Source: Asinibacterium sp. OR53 (GTDB lineage Bacteria; Bacteroidota; Bacteroidia; Chitinophagales; Chitinophagaceae). Taken from it: a DNA stretch of 64,000 bases. The DNA lies in assembly GCF_000515315.1 (NCBI RefSeq), contig NZ_KI911562.1, forward strand, positions 2,637,220 through 2,701,219, written 5' to 3'. The position numbers and the translations under genes are program-made. Positions 8,536 to 17,293 of the stretch are shown one piece after another. Under the pieces are notes generated by a model. It did no database searches, was not told the DNA's origin, and saw only the letters and a program-made list of their open reading frames with translations. Positions within the stretch are counted from its first letter, which is position 1. The number at the start of each line of letters is the position of its first letter.

Positions 8536-10785
8536 ATGACCGAATTTGCTCCATTGATCTCTTCCAGGCTGAATGTAAGAACTACCCAGGTTGAAGCCGT
8601 TTTATCGTTGTTTGCAGAAGGCGCCACCATCCCTTTCATTGCGCGTTACCGTAAAGACAAAACAGGCGGACTGGATGAAGTGCAGATACAGCAAGTACAA
8701 GACGAAGCCAAGTTTCTGAAAGAATTTACAGAACGCAGGACTTTCATTGAGAAAGCCATCAATGAGCAGGATAAAATGACGGAGGCTTTGCAGGATAAAT
8801 TGAATGCGGCTACTACCATTGCAGAACTGGAAGATATTTACCTGCCCTATAAACCCAAACGCAAAACAAAAGCACAAACGGCAAGAGAGAACGGTTTAGA
8901 ACCCTTATCTATACTGATGCTGGCACAGGAGCGAGGAGATGTACAGGAAATCGCCGCTTCTTTCATCAACGAAAAAGTTAAGACAGCTGAAGAAGCTTTG
9001 CAGGGAGCACGTGATATCATTGCGGAAACCATTAATGAAGATGCACAGGTAAGGGCCAAACTGCGTAAACTGTTTGAAGAAACCGGCACCATGCAGAGCA
9101 AAGTGTTGACCGATAAAGAAACAGAAGGCGTTAAATACAAAGATTATTTCGATTTTTCGGAGCCCATTCATAAGATACCCTCGCACCGCACACTGGCCAT
9201 ATTGCGCGGATTCCTGGAAGGATTCCTGCGCATGAGCATTGCGCCACTTGAAGAAGAAGCGCTGCTGATGCTGGAAGAATCTTATGTTAAAAGCATGAAT
9301 CCCTGGAATGAACACGTGAAGAAAGCGGTTAAAGATGCTTACCGTCGTTTATTACAGCCGAGTCTCGAAAGTGAATTCAGAACAGCGCTGAAACAAAAGG
9401 CCGATGAAGAAGCCATCAATGTGTTTGCAGAAAACCTGCGCCAGTTATTGCTGAGTGCTCCTTTGGGCAGCAAACGTATACTGGCTATCGATCCCGGGTA
9501 CCGTACCGGTTGTAAAGTGGTATGCCTGGATGAAAAAGGAGAATTGAAGAAAACAGACCTGATCTATGTGCACGAGAACAACCGTATTTATGAGAGTGAG
9601 CACAAGATCAAAGAACTGGTGAAACAATACCAGGTAGAAGCTATTGCTATTGGTGACGGTACGGCAGGAAGGGAAACAGAACAATTCATCAAGAAGATGG
9701 CTTTGGGTTTACCGGTATTCCTGGTAAATGAAGATGGAGCGTCTGTGTATTCCGCTTCTGAAACCGCCCGTGAAGAATTTCCTGATTATGATGTAACGGT
9801 TCGCGGATCAGTGAGCATCGGCCGCCGCCTGATGGATCCGCTGGCCGAACTCGTGAAAATAGATCCCAAGAGCATCGGCGTTGGCCAATACCAGCACGAT
9901 GTGAACCAGTTCCGCCTAAAAGAAAGGCTCGATCAAACGGTAGTAAGTTGTGTGAACAGTGTGGGCGTGAACCTGAATACCGCCAGCAAACATTTGTTGA
10001 GTTATGTAAGCGGTATCGGTGGTACGCTGGCAGATAATATTGTAAAGTATCGCAACGAGATAGGAAGGTTCAGTGATCGTGCACAGTTGCTCAAAGTGCC
10101 CAGGCTGGGAGGTAAAGCCTATGAACAATGCGCCGGCTTCCTGCGTATCAAGGAAGGAGGCAACCCGCTTGATGCAAGTGCCGTGCATCCCGAGGCGTAT
10201 ACACTGGTACAACAGATGGCAGGCGACCTGGCGGTAGATGTACAGGCTTTGATCGGGTCGGAAGAATTGCTGAAAAAGATTGAGCCGAAAAAATATGTAT
10301 CTGAACAATTTGGTGAATTAACCATTCGTGATATCATCAATGAACTAAAGAAACCTGGCCTCGATCCACGAAATGAACTGGAACAGTTCGAGTTTGCCAA
10401 TATCTACAAAATAGAAGACGTGTCTACAGGAATGGTAGTGCCGGGCGTAGTAACCAACCTCACACGCTTTGGCGCTTTTATAGACATCGGCGTTAAGCAA
10501 GACGGGCTTGTGCATGTAAGTGAAATTGCACACCAGTATATCAGCGATCCGGGTGAGGCTTTGAAACTGGGCCAGAAAGTGAATGTGAAAGTACTGGAAG
10601 TAGATATGCCCCGCAAACGGATCGCTCTTTCCATCAAACAGACTGAAGAAGCGCCTGCAAGAGGACAACGCGCATCGCAGGGCAACAACAGGAATCCTAA
10701 ATCTTTTACCAGGAAAGAAGAAGATCTTAGTACGTTGAGTGTGAATGATGCGCTGACTGCACTGAAAAAGAAATTTGGGAAATAG
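8536..10785 (+). CDS. tex: Tex family transcription accessory / RNA-binding protein
   Basis: 749 residues with the full Tex architecture. It has an N-terminal helical Tex domain (1-200; VEAVLSLFAEGATIPFIARY), a YqgF/RNase H-like core starting at ILAIDPGYRTGCK (about 314), helix-hairpin-helix motifs (about 480-560; SGIGGTLADNIVKYRNEIGR), and a C-terminal S1 RNA-binding domain (about 631-705; GVVTNLTRFGAFIDIGVKQD). A short lysine/serine-rich tail follows. Tex is a conserved cytoplasmic nucleic-acid-binding protein, important in some pathogens and linked to transcription and RNA turnover. It is a single-gene unit whose stop lies 4 bp from the convergent DUF885 gene, leaving no room for a separate terminator. 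Confidence 0.95.
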   Translation: MTEFAPLISSRLNVRTTQVEAVLSLFAEGATIPFIARYRKDKTGGLDEVQIQQVQDEAKFLKEFTERRTFIEKAINEQDKMTEALQDKLNAATTIAELEDIYLPYKPKRKTKAQTARENGLEPLSILMLAQERGDVQEIAASFINEKVKTAEEALQGARDIIAETINEDAQVRAKLRKLFEETGTMQSKVLTDKETEGVKYKDYFDFSEPIHKIPSHRTLAILRGFLEGFLRMSIAPLEEEALLMLEESYVKSMNPWNEHVKKAVKDAYRRLLQPSLESEFRTALKQKADEEAINVFAENLRQLLLSAPLGSKRILAIDPGYRTGCKVVCLDEKGELKKTDLIYVHENNRIYESEHKIKELVKQYQVEAIAIGDGTAGRETEQFIKKMALGLPVFLVNEDGASVYSASETAREEFPDYDVTVRGSVSIGRRLMDPLAELVKIDPKSIGVGQYQHDVNQFRLKERLDQTVVSCVNSVGVNLNTASKHLLSYVSGIGGTLADNIVKYRNEIGRFSDRAQLLKVPRLGGKAYEQCAGFLRIKEGGNPLDASAVHPEAYTLVQQMAGDLAVDVQALIGSEELLKKIEPKKYVSEQFGELTIRDIINELKKPGLDPRNELEQFEFANIYKIEDVSTGMVVPGVVTNLTRFGAFIDIGVKQDGLVHVSEIAHQYISDPGEALKLGQKVNVKVLEVDMPRKRIALSIKQTEEAPARGQRASQGNNRNPKSFTRKEEDLSTLSVNDALTALKKKFGK

Positions 10786-10789
10786 CCGA

Positions 10790-12526
10790 TCAGTGTGCTA
10801 CGTCGTAAAAACGCCAGGACGTAGTGAAATCGCGCTTGAGTGGTTGATTGGTGAGGATAGCCCTTACCATTTCAACAGGCATATTGTTTTCCCGTAGTAT
10901 AGCATCATTGAATGCTTTCAGGCTCATCTTGCTGCTGTCGACCAGTTCTTTTTTCAACGCATAAAACTGAAAAGCGCCTGTCATGTATGCCAGTTGGTAA
11001 AGTGGTCCGTATCCCCCGGTAAATGAGCGGCGCACTTCACCTTCTGCATTGGCCCTTTCATGTCCCACGCGTTCTACCAGGAAATCGATACACTGCTGGG
11101 GTGTCCATTTACCCAAATGATAATTGAGTGAAAAGATGATCCGTGCGCAACGATGCATTCGCCAGAACAACATGCCTACGCGGTCTTCATGGGAACGCGG
11201 GAATTGCGCATCCCATAAAAGGAATTCCCAGTAGAGCGACCAGCCCTCTGTCCAGAACGGTGTTCTGAAATTGCGATACGATTTGAAGCGGTTGTTCATG
11301 AACCCTTGCAAATGATGTCCGGCAATGAGTTCATGATGAACAGTAGCCCTTGAAAAATGCGGGTTATTGCCACGCATACTCATCATACGGGAAGCAGAAT
11401 CCATGGTATTGGTAGGGTATGCGATCAGCAGTACTTCACCTCCCAAGAAAAAAGGACTTACCAGTTGTTGTGCGGGTGACATCATGGTCATGCGCCAGGT
11501 TTCTTCGGCCAGCGGCGGAATGGTCACCATATCATGTTTTTTGATGAAATCAATGGACTGATGATAAAGATCCATGATCATCTGTGGCTGCCGTCCTTCG
11601 GGCACATAAGTGTTTTTTACTTTTTCCAGTGCGGCTTTCCAATTGTTTCCAAAACCCATGTCGCGCGAAGCTTTCAGCATCTCTGTATCGCACCATGCAA
11701 ATTCTTTATTGGCAATGGCTACCAGTTCTTCGGGTGAATAGGGTATCATTTCATACTGTAACTGGCGTATCAGTTCATCCCTGCCAATGGGTGTTCCTAC
11801 AATGCCGCTGCCATCTGGTTTTTGCAGTCCGGTCTTATTGCCTTTATTTTTTAACAGTGTGGCATAAAAGGTGAGCGCGCTGTCAAGCGTCAGGTAGGGA
11901 CCATATATCCAGCGGGTAAAAGCCGGATCGTAACCATAATAAAAATTGTAAACACTTTTCAGTGCCGCCTGTAATCCTTTGACGGTGCCTTCTGCACGAA
12001 GGGCCAGTGGCATGGGTAATGGGGCTTCCTGGTTTTGCAGGATCAATACCTGCCGGTCGAGCCGCCGCAACATCTGTTGCATTTGTAATGCTATGGATTC
12101 AGCAGGCATATAAGCGCCACGGCGCCGGAGCTGTTCCCAGCGGTAGATACTGTCGGCAAAAGAAAGGTAGCGATGGATGGCTTTGTACTCTTTTTCTTCT
12201 TTGTTAAGCTGGTACAGTTCATTGTTGAGTTCCCGCTTGAACAACAGAAAATCTACCTGGCTGCTCACCTGCATTGAATCGAAATTCAGTTGTTCCAGCC
12301 TGGCCAGGTAATCGCGGTTGAAGCGTTGAAAACGTTCTCTTCTTTCCGGTGAATTGATAATCGTATAAAAACGGCTGAGGCTGCCTTTATCCGCCTCGTA
12401 CATGGCCATCAGCGGCTGCACTTCACTGGTCTGGTAATACGTATCGAGCGGGTCTTTCATCTGGGCATGGCCTGTATGCAGGGTTCCCAGCAATAAGAAT
12501 ATCAATAGGTAAATACGTGTTTTCAT
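10790..12526 (-). CDS. DUF885 family secreted protein (putative metallopeptidase-like)
   Basis: 578 residues from ATG 12526 (MKTRIYLLIFLLLGTLHTGHA, a signal peptide cleaved after HA). An in-frame extension to 12619 runs back into yraN and is rejected. The family signature HHELIAGHHLQ lies near residue 396 and TEGWSLYWE near 425. Together these resemble the HExxH-type zinc site and downstream Glu of M3/M32-like gluzincins, although DUF885 chemistry is largely uncharacterised. Periplasmic location is expected. The gene follows yraN with a 2-bp gap, so the two are cotranscribed. Confidence 0.88.
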   Translation of the reverse strand: MKTRIYLLIFLLLGTLHTGHAQMKDPLDTYYQTSEVQPLMAMYEADKGSLSRFYTIINSPERRERFQRFNRDYLARLEQLNFDSMQVSSQVDFLLFKRELNNELYQLNKEEKEYKAIHRYLSFADSIYRWEQLRRRGAYMPAESIALQMQQMLRRLDRQVLILQNQEAPLPMPLALRAEGTVKGLQAALKSVYNFYYGYDPAFTRWIYGPYLTLDSALTFYATLLKNKGNKTGLQKPDGSGIVGTPIGRDELIRQLQYEMIPYSPEELVAIANKEFAWCDTEMLKASRDMGFGNNWKAALEKVKNTYVPEGRQPQMIMDLYHQSIDFIKKHDMVTIPPLAEETWRMTMMSPAQQLVSPFFLGGEVLLIAYPTNTMDSASRMMSMRGNNPHFSRATVHHELIAGHHLQGFMNNRFKSYRNFRTPFWTEGWSLYWEFLLWDAQFPRSHEDRVGMLFWRMHRCARIIFSLNYHLGKWTPQQCIDFLVERVGHERANAEGEVRRSFTGGYGPLYQLAYMTGAFQFYALKKELVDSSKMSLKAFNDAILRENNMPVEMVRAILTNQPLKRDFTTSWRFYDVAH

Positions 12527-12528
12527 CC

Positions 12529-12885
12529 TTAAAAGTAAACATCCTCGATCAAAAAAAATGCTGCGGCTTGTTGGTTGTTCAATGTAATGGCCAATACATC
12601 GAACTGAAGGTATTGCCATTGCGGATGGAGGTATTGGTAGGCTTCCGCCGCATTGCGCAGGTGCTGCATTTTTTCTTTGGTAATGCTTTCTTCAGGCAGG
12701 CCATAGCTGAGGTTTTGCCGGGTTTTCACTTCTACAAAATGCAAACGGTTGCCACGGCAGGCAATGATGTCCACTTCCCAATGCCGGTGGCGCCAGTTGC
12801 GATGGAGAATGCTATACCCGGCCTCGTACAGGTAGTTTGCCGCGAGTTGTTCGCCCATTTTGCCAGTGTGTAAATGGTGTAACAT
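12529..12885 (-). CDS. YraN family (UPF0102) putative endonuclease
   Basis: 118 residues, the normal size. It has the characteristic layout GKMGEQLAANYLYEAGYSIL, then a core with RHWEVDIIA and FVEVKTR. The E-x-D...E-x-K arrangement matches the PD-(D/E)xK restriction-endonuclease-like fold of Holliday-junction-resolvase-like proteins. Function in the cell is not established for the family. It is divergent from manA (84 bp between) and upstream of the DUF885 gene on the same strand. Confidence 0.9.
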   Translation of the reverse strand: MLHHLHTGKMGEQLAANYLYEAGYSILHRNWRHRHWEVDIIACRGNRLHFVEVKTRQNLSYGLPEESITKEKMQHLRNAAEAYQYLHPQWQYLQFDVLAITLNNQQAAAFFLIEDVYF

Positions 12886-12969
12886 ATTAACTTTGATTTT
12901 ATTAAATTCTCGTTCTTGTGTATGATATTTGCTATGTGTAGTTTTTTAAAAGTATAACGGGTTTCAGCG

Positions 12970-14196
12970 ATGCAACAACAAAGCGATAAAATCATACGAC
13001 TGCAAGGTAAAGTGCAACACTACGCTTGGGGCGGAGCGGAATTTATCCCGGGTCTTTTGGGTATTTCCAATGAACAGAAAAAACCTTTTGCAGAATACTG
13101 GATGGGCGCACATCCTTCTGCACCTTCTGAACTCATCTCTTCTAAAGGGAATCAATCATTATATGAAGCCATCAGCTGTCACCCGGCAACTATGCTGGGT
13201 GAAAAAGTGTACCAGGCTTTTGGTGAACTGCCTTATCTCTTCAAAGTGCTCGATGTGAAGCAGATGCTTTCCATACAAGTGCATCCTACCAAAAAAGAAG
13301 CGGAAAAAGGATATGATGCGGAAGAAGCGGAGGGCATACCATTGAACGCACCACATCGCAACTATAAAGACCGCAACCATAAACCCGAAGTGATGGTAGC
13401 GTTGAGCGAGTTCTGGCTATTACATGGATTTAAATCCAAAGCGGCGCTGGAAAAGTTGTTGAGTGAAGTGCCTGAATTCAATGTATTCCTGCCTTATTTC
13501 AGGAAAGCGGGCGTTAAGGCTTTGTATCAGATGGTAATGGAAATGGGACAAGCCGAAGTGAGTGCTTTATTGACCCCATTGGTAAAAAGAGCTATCCGGT
13601 TGAAACAGGAAGGAACCATCGACCCGTCGCACCCCGCATGGTGGGTGGCGGAATGGTATGCTTACCAGCCTGAAGGAGCGGATATTGACAGGGGTATTTT
13701 TTCGATTTATTTTTTCAACATTGTTCGGCTCAGTCCCGGCCAGGCCATATTCCAGGGTGCGGGTATTCCGCATGCATACCTGCAGGGACAAAACATAGAG
13801 TTGATGGCCAATAGCGATAATGTATTACGGGGCGGACTCACACCCAAACACATTGATGTGCCGGAGCTCATGAAGCATACCATTTTTGAAGAAGTAGTAC
13901 CTGAAATTCTGAATGGAAAAACAGTGCTCCCGGGAGAAACCGTTTATCCATGCCCTGTGCCTGATTTTGGTATCAGCAAAATTGAACTCAATAGCGGACT
14001 TTCTTATACCAGCCGGGCTGCTTCGCTTGAAATATGCATTGTAACAGATGGCGGCGCATTGATCGATAATAGCCTTGTGCTGAAAAGGGGAGAAGCAGTG
14101 GCTATGCTGCCAGGAGCTGAATATACTATTTATGCATCCGGACCCTGTACCATCTTCAAAGCATTCGTGCCTGGTGAATCATCAGACGTTGAGTGA
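12970..14196 (+). CDS. manA: Mannose-6-phosphate isomerase, class I
   Basis: 408 residues. It starts IIRLQGKVQHYAWGG as in type I phosphomannose isomerases. Zinc-site and active-site stretches are visible: QMLSIQVHPTKKEAEKG (Gln and His ligands, near 96), NHKPEVMVAL (Glu, near 137) and GAGIPHAYLQGQNIELMANS (His and Glu, near 262). It interconverts mannose-6-phosphate and fructose-6-phosphate in the cytoplasm, feeding GDP-mannose and glycan synthesis. Its 3' end overlaps the convergent RNase HI gene by 15 bp (14182-14196). Confidence 0.95.
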   Translation: MQQQSDKIIRLQGKVQHYAWGGAEFIPGLLGISNEQKKPFAEYWMGAHPSAPSELISSKGNQSLYEAISCHPATMLGEKVYQAFGELPYLFKVLDVKQMLSIQVHPTKKEAEKGYDAEEAEGIPLNAPHRNYKDRNHKPEVMVALSEFWLLHGFKSKAALEKLLSEVPEFNVFLPYFRKAGVKALYQMVMEMGQAEVSALLTPLVKRAIRLKQEGTIDPSHPAWWVAEWYAYQPEGADIDRGIFSIYFFNIVRLSPGQAIFQGAGIPHAYLQGQNIELMANSDNVLRGGLTPKHIDVPELMKHTIFEEVVPEILNGKTVLPGETVYPCPVPDFGISKIELNSGLSYTSRAASLEICIVTDGGALIDNSLVLKRGEAVAMLPGAEYTIYASGPCTIFKAFVPGESSDVE

Positions 14197-14667
14197 CCGT
14201 TCATATCCTTCATCAATCAATAAATGCTTGCTGTCGGCCGCTGCTGTAGCGAGCTCATCGCAACGGTTATTCAGGGCATTATCGGCATGTCCCTTCACCC
14301 ATACAAAGCGCGGTTTGTAATGGCGTGTGAGTTGATAATAACGCGTCCAGAGGTCTTTATTTTTTTTCCCTCCTTTGAAATCGGTGCGTATCCAGTTGTC
14401 GAGCCATTTTTTTTCTACGGAATTCACTATATACTGGCTATCGGTATAGATAGTGAGTGGAATATTTTTTTTAGTGAGCGATTCCAGTGCCACGATCACC
14501 GCCAGCAATTCCATGCGATTGTTGGTGGTAAGACGATAGCCGGCCGATAATTCTTTGCGCTGTTGTCCCCATAGCAATACCACACCATAACCGCCAGGCC
14601 CGGGATTACCCCTTGCAGCGCCATCGGTATAAATGAGTAACTGGTGTCCCTGTAGTTGTTCACTCAT
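14182..14667 (-). CDS. rnhA: Ribonuclease HI
   Basis: 161 residues from ATG 14667 (MSEQLQGHQLLIYTDGAARG). A longer in-frame start at 14745 would overlap the upstream gene and adds non-family sequence. The catalytic set is complete: D15 (YTDGAARG), E53 (RMELLAV), D76 (YTDSQY), D137 (NRCDELA) and the helper H127 (VKGHADN). The enzyme cleaves the RNA strand of RNA-DNA hybrids. The start ATG overlaps the stop of the upstream PhzF gene as ATGA (14664-14667), a classic translational coupling. The 3' end overlaps manA. Confidence 0.95.
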   Translation of the reverse strand: MSEQLQGHQLLIYTDGAARGNPGPGGYGVVLLWGQQRKELSAGYRLTTNNRMELLAVIVALESLTKKNIPLTIYTDSQYIVNSVEKKWLDNWIRTDFKGGKKNKDLWTRYYQLTRHYKPRFVWVKGHADNALNNRCDELATAAADSKHLLIDEGYERSLNV

Positions 14668-15452
14668 GACAGCGAATAAGTTCCTTTCATGTACAATATG
14701 GCCTGTCCAGCAATGGTAACCCTTTCTCCCAGAAAACCACACCAAAGATGACCGCGTCTTTTAGACAATTGAATGGCTTTCATATCTGTTCGCTGTAGTT
14801 CATTGGCCCAGAATGGAATGAGTGTAGCATGGGCTGATCCGGTAACAGGGTCTTCTCCGATAGCAGAGTTGGGTACAAAAAAACGTGATACAAAATCGGC
14901 TTCATGTCCTTTTGCGGTAACAATGATGCCTGTTGTATTGGGCACCTGGTTCAGGTGCAAATAATTGGGCGTTACTTTTTCTACTTCTTCCTGTGTGTTG
15001 TACACCACAAAATAATCGCGCGACTTCAGTACACGGGCAGGAGGGATACTCAGTCCCTTCAGCAGTTCAACCGGCGCTTCTACAGCAACGGGCATGCGTG
15101 CAGGGAAATTCATTTCCAATATATCTTCTTTACGGGTAACGTTGAGTTCACCACTTTTGCAATAAAAGCGGATAGATGGCTGATTGTATCCCAGTTCTGT
15201 GAAAATGATGAATGCCGTAGCCAGTGTTGGATGCCCGGCAAGGTCTATTTCAAATTCAGGAGTGAACCAACGGATATCATAAGCGCCGTCTTTCCGTTGC
15301 ACAAAAAAAGCAGTCTCAGATAAATTGTTTTGATTGGCTAATTGCTGCATGGTGTCGGTGGGAAGCCAGGACTCAAGCGGACATACAGCTGCCGGATTGC
15401 CGCCGAACATGGTATGTGTGAATGCATTGACAATATAAATGGGTAATGACAT
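14664..15452 (-). CDS. PhzF family isomerase/epimerase-like protein
   Basis: 262 residues with the two-lobed PhzF (diaminopimelate-epimerase-like) fold. It shows YIVNAFTHTMFGGNPAAVCPL at the start, the catalytic Glu in NNLSETAFF (about residue 46), and GEDPVTGSAHATLIPFW with the second conserved acid and the sulfate/phosphate-binding GSAH. Members such as YddE and phenazine PhzF perform proton-transfer isomerisations, but most are of unknown substrate. There is no phenazine cluster here, so a housekeeping role is more likely. It is translationally coupled to rnhA. Confidence 0.9.
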   Translation of the reverse strand: MSLPIYIVNAFTHTMFGGNPAAVCPLESWLPTDTMQQLANQNNLSETAFFVQRKDGAYDIRWFTPEFEIDLAGHPTLATAFIIFTELGYNQPSIRFYCKSGELNVTRKEDILEMNFPARMPVAVEAPVELLKGLSIPPARVLKSRDYFVVYNTQEEVEKVTPNYLHLNQVPNTTGIIVTAKGHEADFVSRFFVPNSAIGEDPVTGSAHATLIPFWANELQRTDMKAIQLSKRRGHLWCGFLGERVTIAGQAILYMKGTYSLS

Positions 15453-15505
15453 GGAATAGGTAATGAATGAGGTGCTAAAATTAAAGCAATATTTTCAATG
15501 TGCTC

Positions 15506-17134
15506 TCAGACCTGGAACACACCGGTTTTAAATTCATCAATAACAGCATTGTGGTTGGCCGCATGAATGCCGGCAGCGATCAGTTCACGTGTTTGAATAG
15601 GATCAATGATATCATCCACCCATAACCTGGCCGCTGCATAATACGGAGAGGTCTGGCTTTCGTAACGGTCTTTGATGGTTTGCAACAATTGCTGTTCTTC
15701 TTCGGACGATATTTCTTTGCCTTGTTGCTTCATGGCCGCTACCTGTATCTGTAATAAAGTTTTAGCAGCCTGCTCACCACCCATCACGGCGATCCTTGCC
15801 GAAGGCCATGCATAAATGAAACGCGGATCATAGGCTTTGCCGCACATGGCATAATTACCGGCGCCATAGCTGTTGCCTATTATGATGGTGATCTTTGGCA
15901 CTATGGAATTAGCCACTGCATTCACCAGCTTGGCGCCGTCTTTGATGATGCCACTGTGTTCGCTGCGGCTGCCTACCATGAAGCCGGTCACATCCTGCAA
16001 AAAAACAAGCGGTATTTTTTTCTGGTTGCAATTGAGAATGAAGCGGGCTGCTTTATCAGCACTGTCGTTGTAAATAACACCGCCCAATTGCATTTCTCCT
16101 TTTTTTGTTTTGCATACGAGCCGTTGGTTAGCCACAATACCTACTGCCCATCCGTCGATACGGGCATAACCACAGAGAATGGTTTGTCCATATTCCTGTT
16201 TGAATTCTTCGAATACACTATCATCGGTAATACAGGCGATGATCTCGCGCATATCGTAAGGTCTGAGGTTGCCTTCGGGAATGATGCCATATAAATGCGC
16301 AGGATCTTTTTTAGGTGGCAGGGCAGTTGTTCTGTTGAATCCTGCCAATGCTTGCGGCCCTAATTTAGATACCATTTTTTTGATGTGATCGAGGCATTCC
16401 TGTTCATTGCTGAATTTATAATCGGCAATGCCGCTGATGGCATTGTGTGTTTCAGCGCCCCCCAATGTTTCTGCATCCACTTCTTCGCCAATGGCTGCCT
16501 TGACAAGATAAGGCCCTGCTAAAAAAATACTGCCGTTGCCTTCTACCATCAGGGTCTCATCGCTCATGATGGGCAGGTAAGCGCCGCCTGCCACGCATGC
16601 GCCCATCACAGCCGCGATCTGTGTAATGCCCATAGCGCTCATGCGGGCATTGTTGCGGAATATCCTCCCAAAATGTTCTTTGTCGGGAAATATTTCATCC
16701 TGCATGGGAAGGAATACACCTGCACTATCTACCAGGTAAATGATGGGTAACCTGTTCTCCATAGCTATTTCCTGCAAGCGCAGGTTTTTTTTACCGGTGA
16801 TGGGAAACCAGGCGCCCGCTTTCACAGTCTGGTCGTTGGCCACCACCACGCATTGCCTGCCGCTGATGTAACCGATGCCGGCAACGGTTCCGCCGGCCGG
16901 GCACCCGCCTTCAGCCTCATACATATCATAACCGGCGAAAGCGCCTATTTCATGAAAAGGTTGGTCACTGTCACACAGGTAAGCGATCCTTTCACGGGCT
17001 GTGAGCTTGTTACGCTCTGCCTGGCGGGCAATAGCCTTTTTGCCGCCTCCCTGGCAAATTTGCTCAAACCGGCTGCGCACCTGCGATACAGCCAACTTCA
17101 TCCAGTCTTCGTTGCGGTTGAATTGATGCTTCAT
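15506..17134 (-). CDS. Acyl-CoA carboxylase, carboxyltransferase (beta) subunit
   Basis: 542 residues with both crotonase-fold halves of the biotin-dependent carboxyltransferases. The N-half has LTARERIAYLCD and GGTVAGIGYISGR; the C-half has GFMVGSRSEHSGIIKDGAKL and IIGNSYGAGNYAMCGKAYDP. The latter (MVG...E) and the early QDEIFPDKEHFGRIFRN segment are closest to methylcrotonyl-CoA carboxylase beta (leucine breakdown), though propionyl- or geranyl-CoA specificity cannot be excluded. The biotin carboxylase/BCCP partner is not in this window. It is divergent from malQ. Confidence 0.88.
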   Translation of the reverse strand: MKHQFNRNEDWMKLAVSQVRSRFEQICQGGGKKAIARQAERNKLTARERIAYLCDSDQPFHEIGAFAGYDMYEAEGGCPAGGTVAGIGYISGRQCVVVANDQTVKAGAWFPITGKKNLRLQEIAMENRLPIIYLVDSAGVFLPMQDEIFPDKEHFGRIFRNNARMSAMGITQIAAVMGACVAGGAYLPIMSDETLMVEGNGSIFLAGPYLVKAAIGEEVDAETLGGAETHNAISGIADYKFSNEQECLDHIKKMVSKLGPQALAGFNRTTALPPKKDPAHLYGIIPEGNLRPYDMREIIACITDDSVFEEFKQEYGQTILCGYARIDGWAVGIVANQRLVCKTKKGEMQLGGVIYNDSADKAARFILNCNQKKIPLVFLQDVTGFMVGSRSEHSGIIKDGAKLVNAVANSIVPKITIIIGNSYGAGNYAMCGKAYDPRFIYAWPSARIAVMGGEQAAKTLLQIQVAAMKQQGKEISSEEEQQLLQTIKDRYESQTSPYYAAARLWVDDIIDPIQTRELIAAGIHAANHNAVIDEFKTGVFQV

Positions 17135-17235
17135 CTACGAACAATTGTTAGTCTGCCAAAGATAGGGCTAGGATTGTTAGCGTGAAAACAGGATAAATGC
17201 GACTGAAAGCTTATTTTGCAAGCTGGATCTTTTTA

Positions 17236-17269
17236 TTGTGTTATAAATACACATTATTTACTACTTTAG
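17236..17269 (+). promoter_or_regulatory. Candidate promoter of malQ
   Basis: TTG (17236-17238) and TACTTTAG (17262-17269), 23 bases apart, match the -33/-7 pattern with one mismatch in the -7 box. The predicted start of transcription lies about 20 bases before the TTG start codon at 17294. Weak evidence. Confidence 0.25.
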
Positions 17270-17293
17270 CACCCTAACCCTATATTGTAAGAA

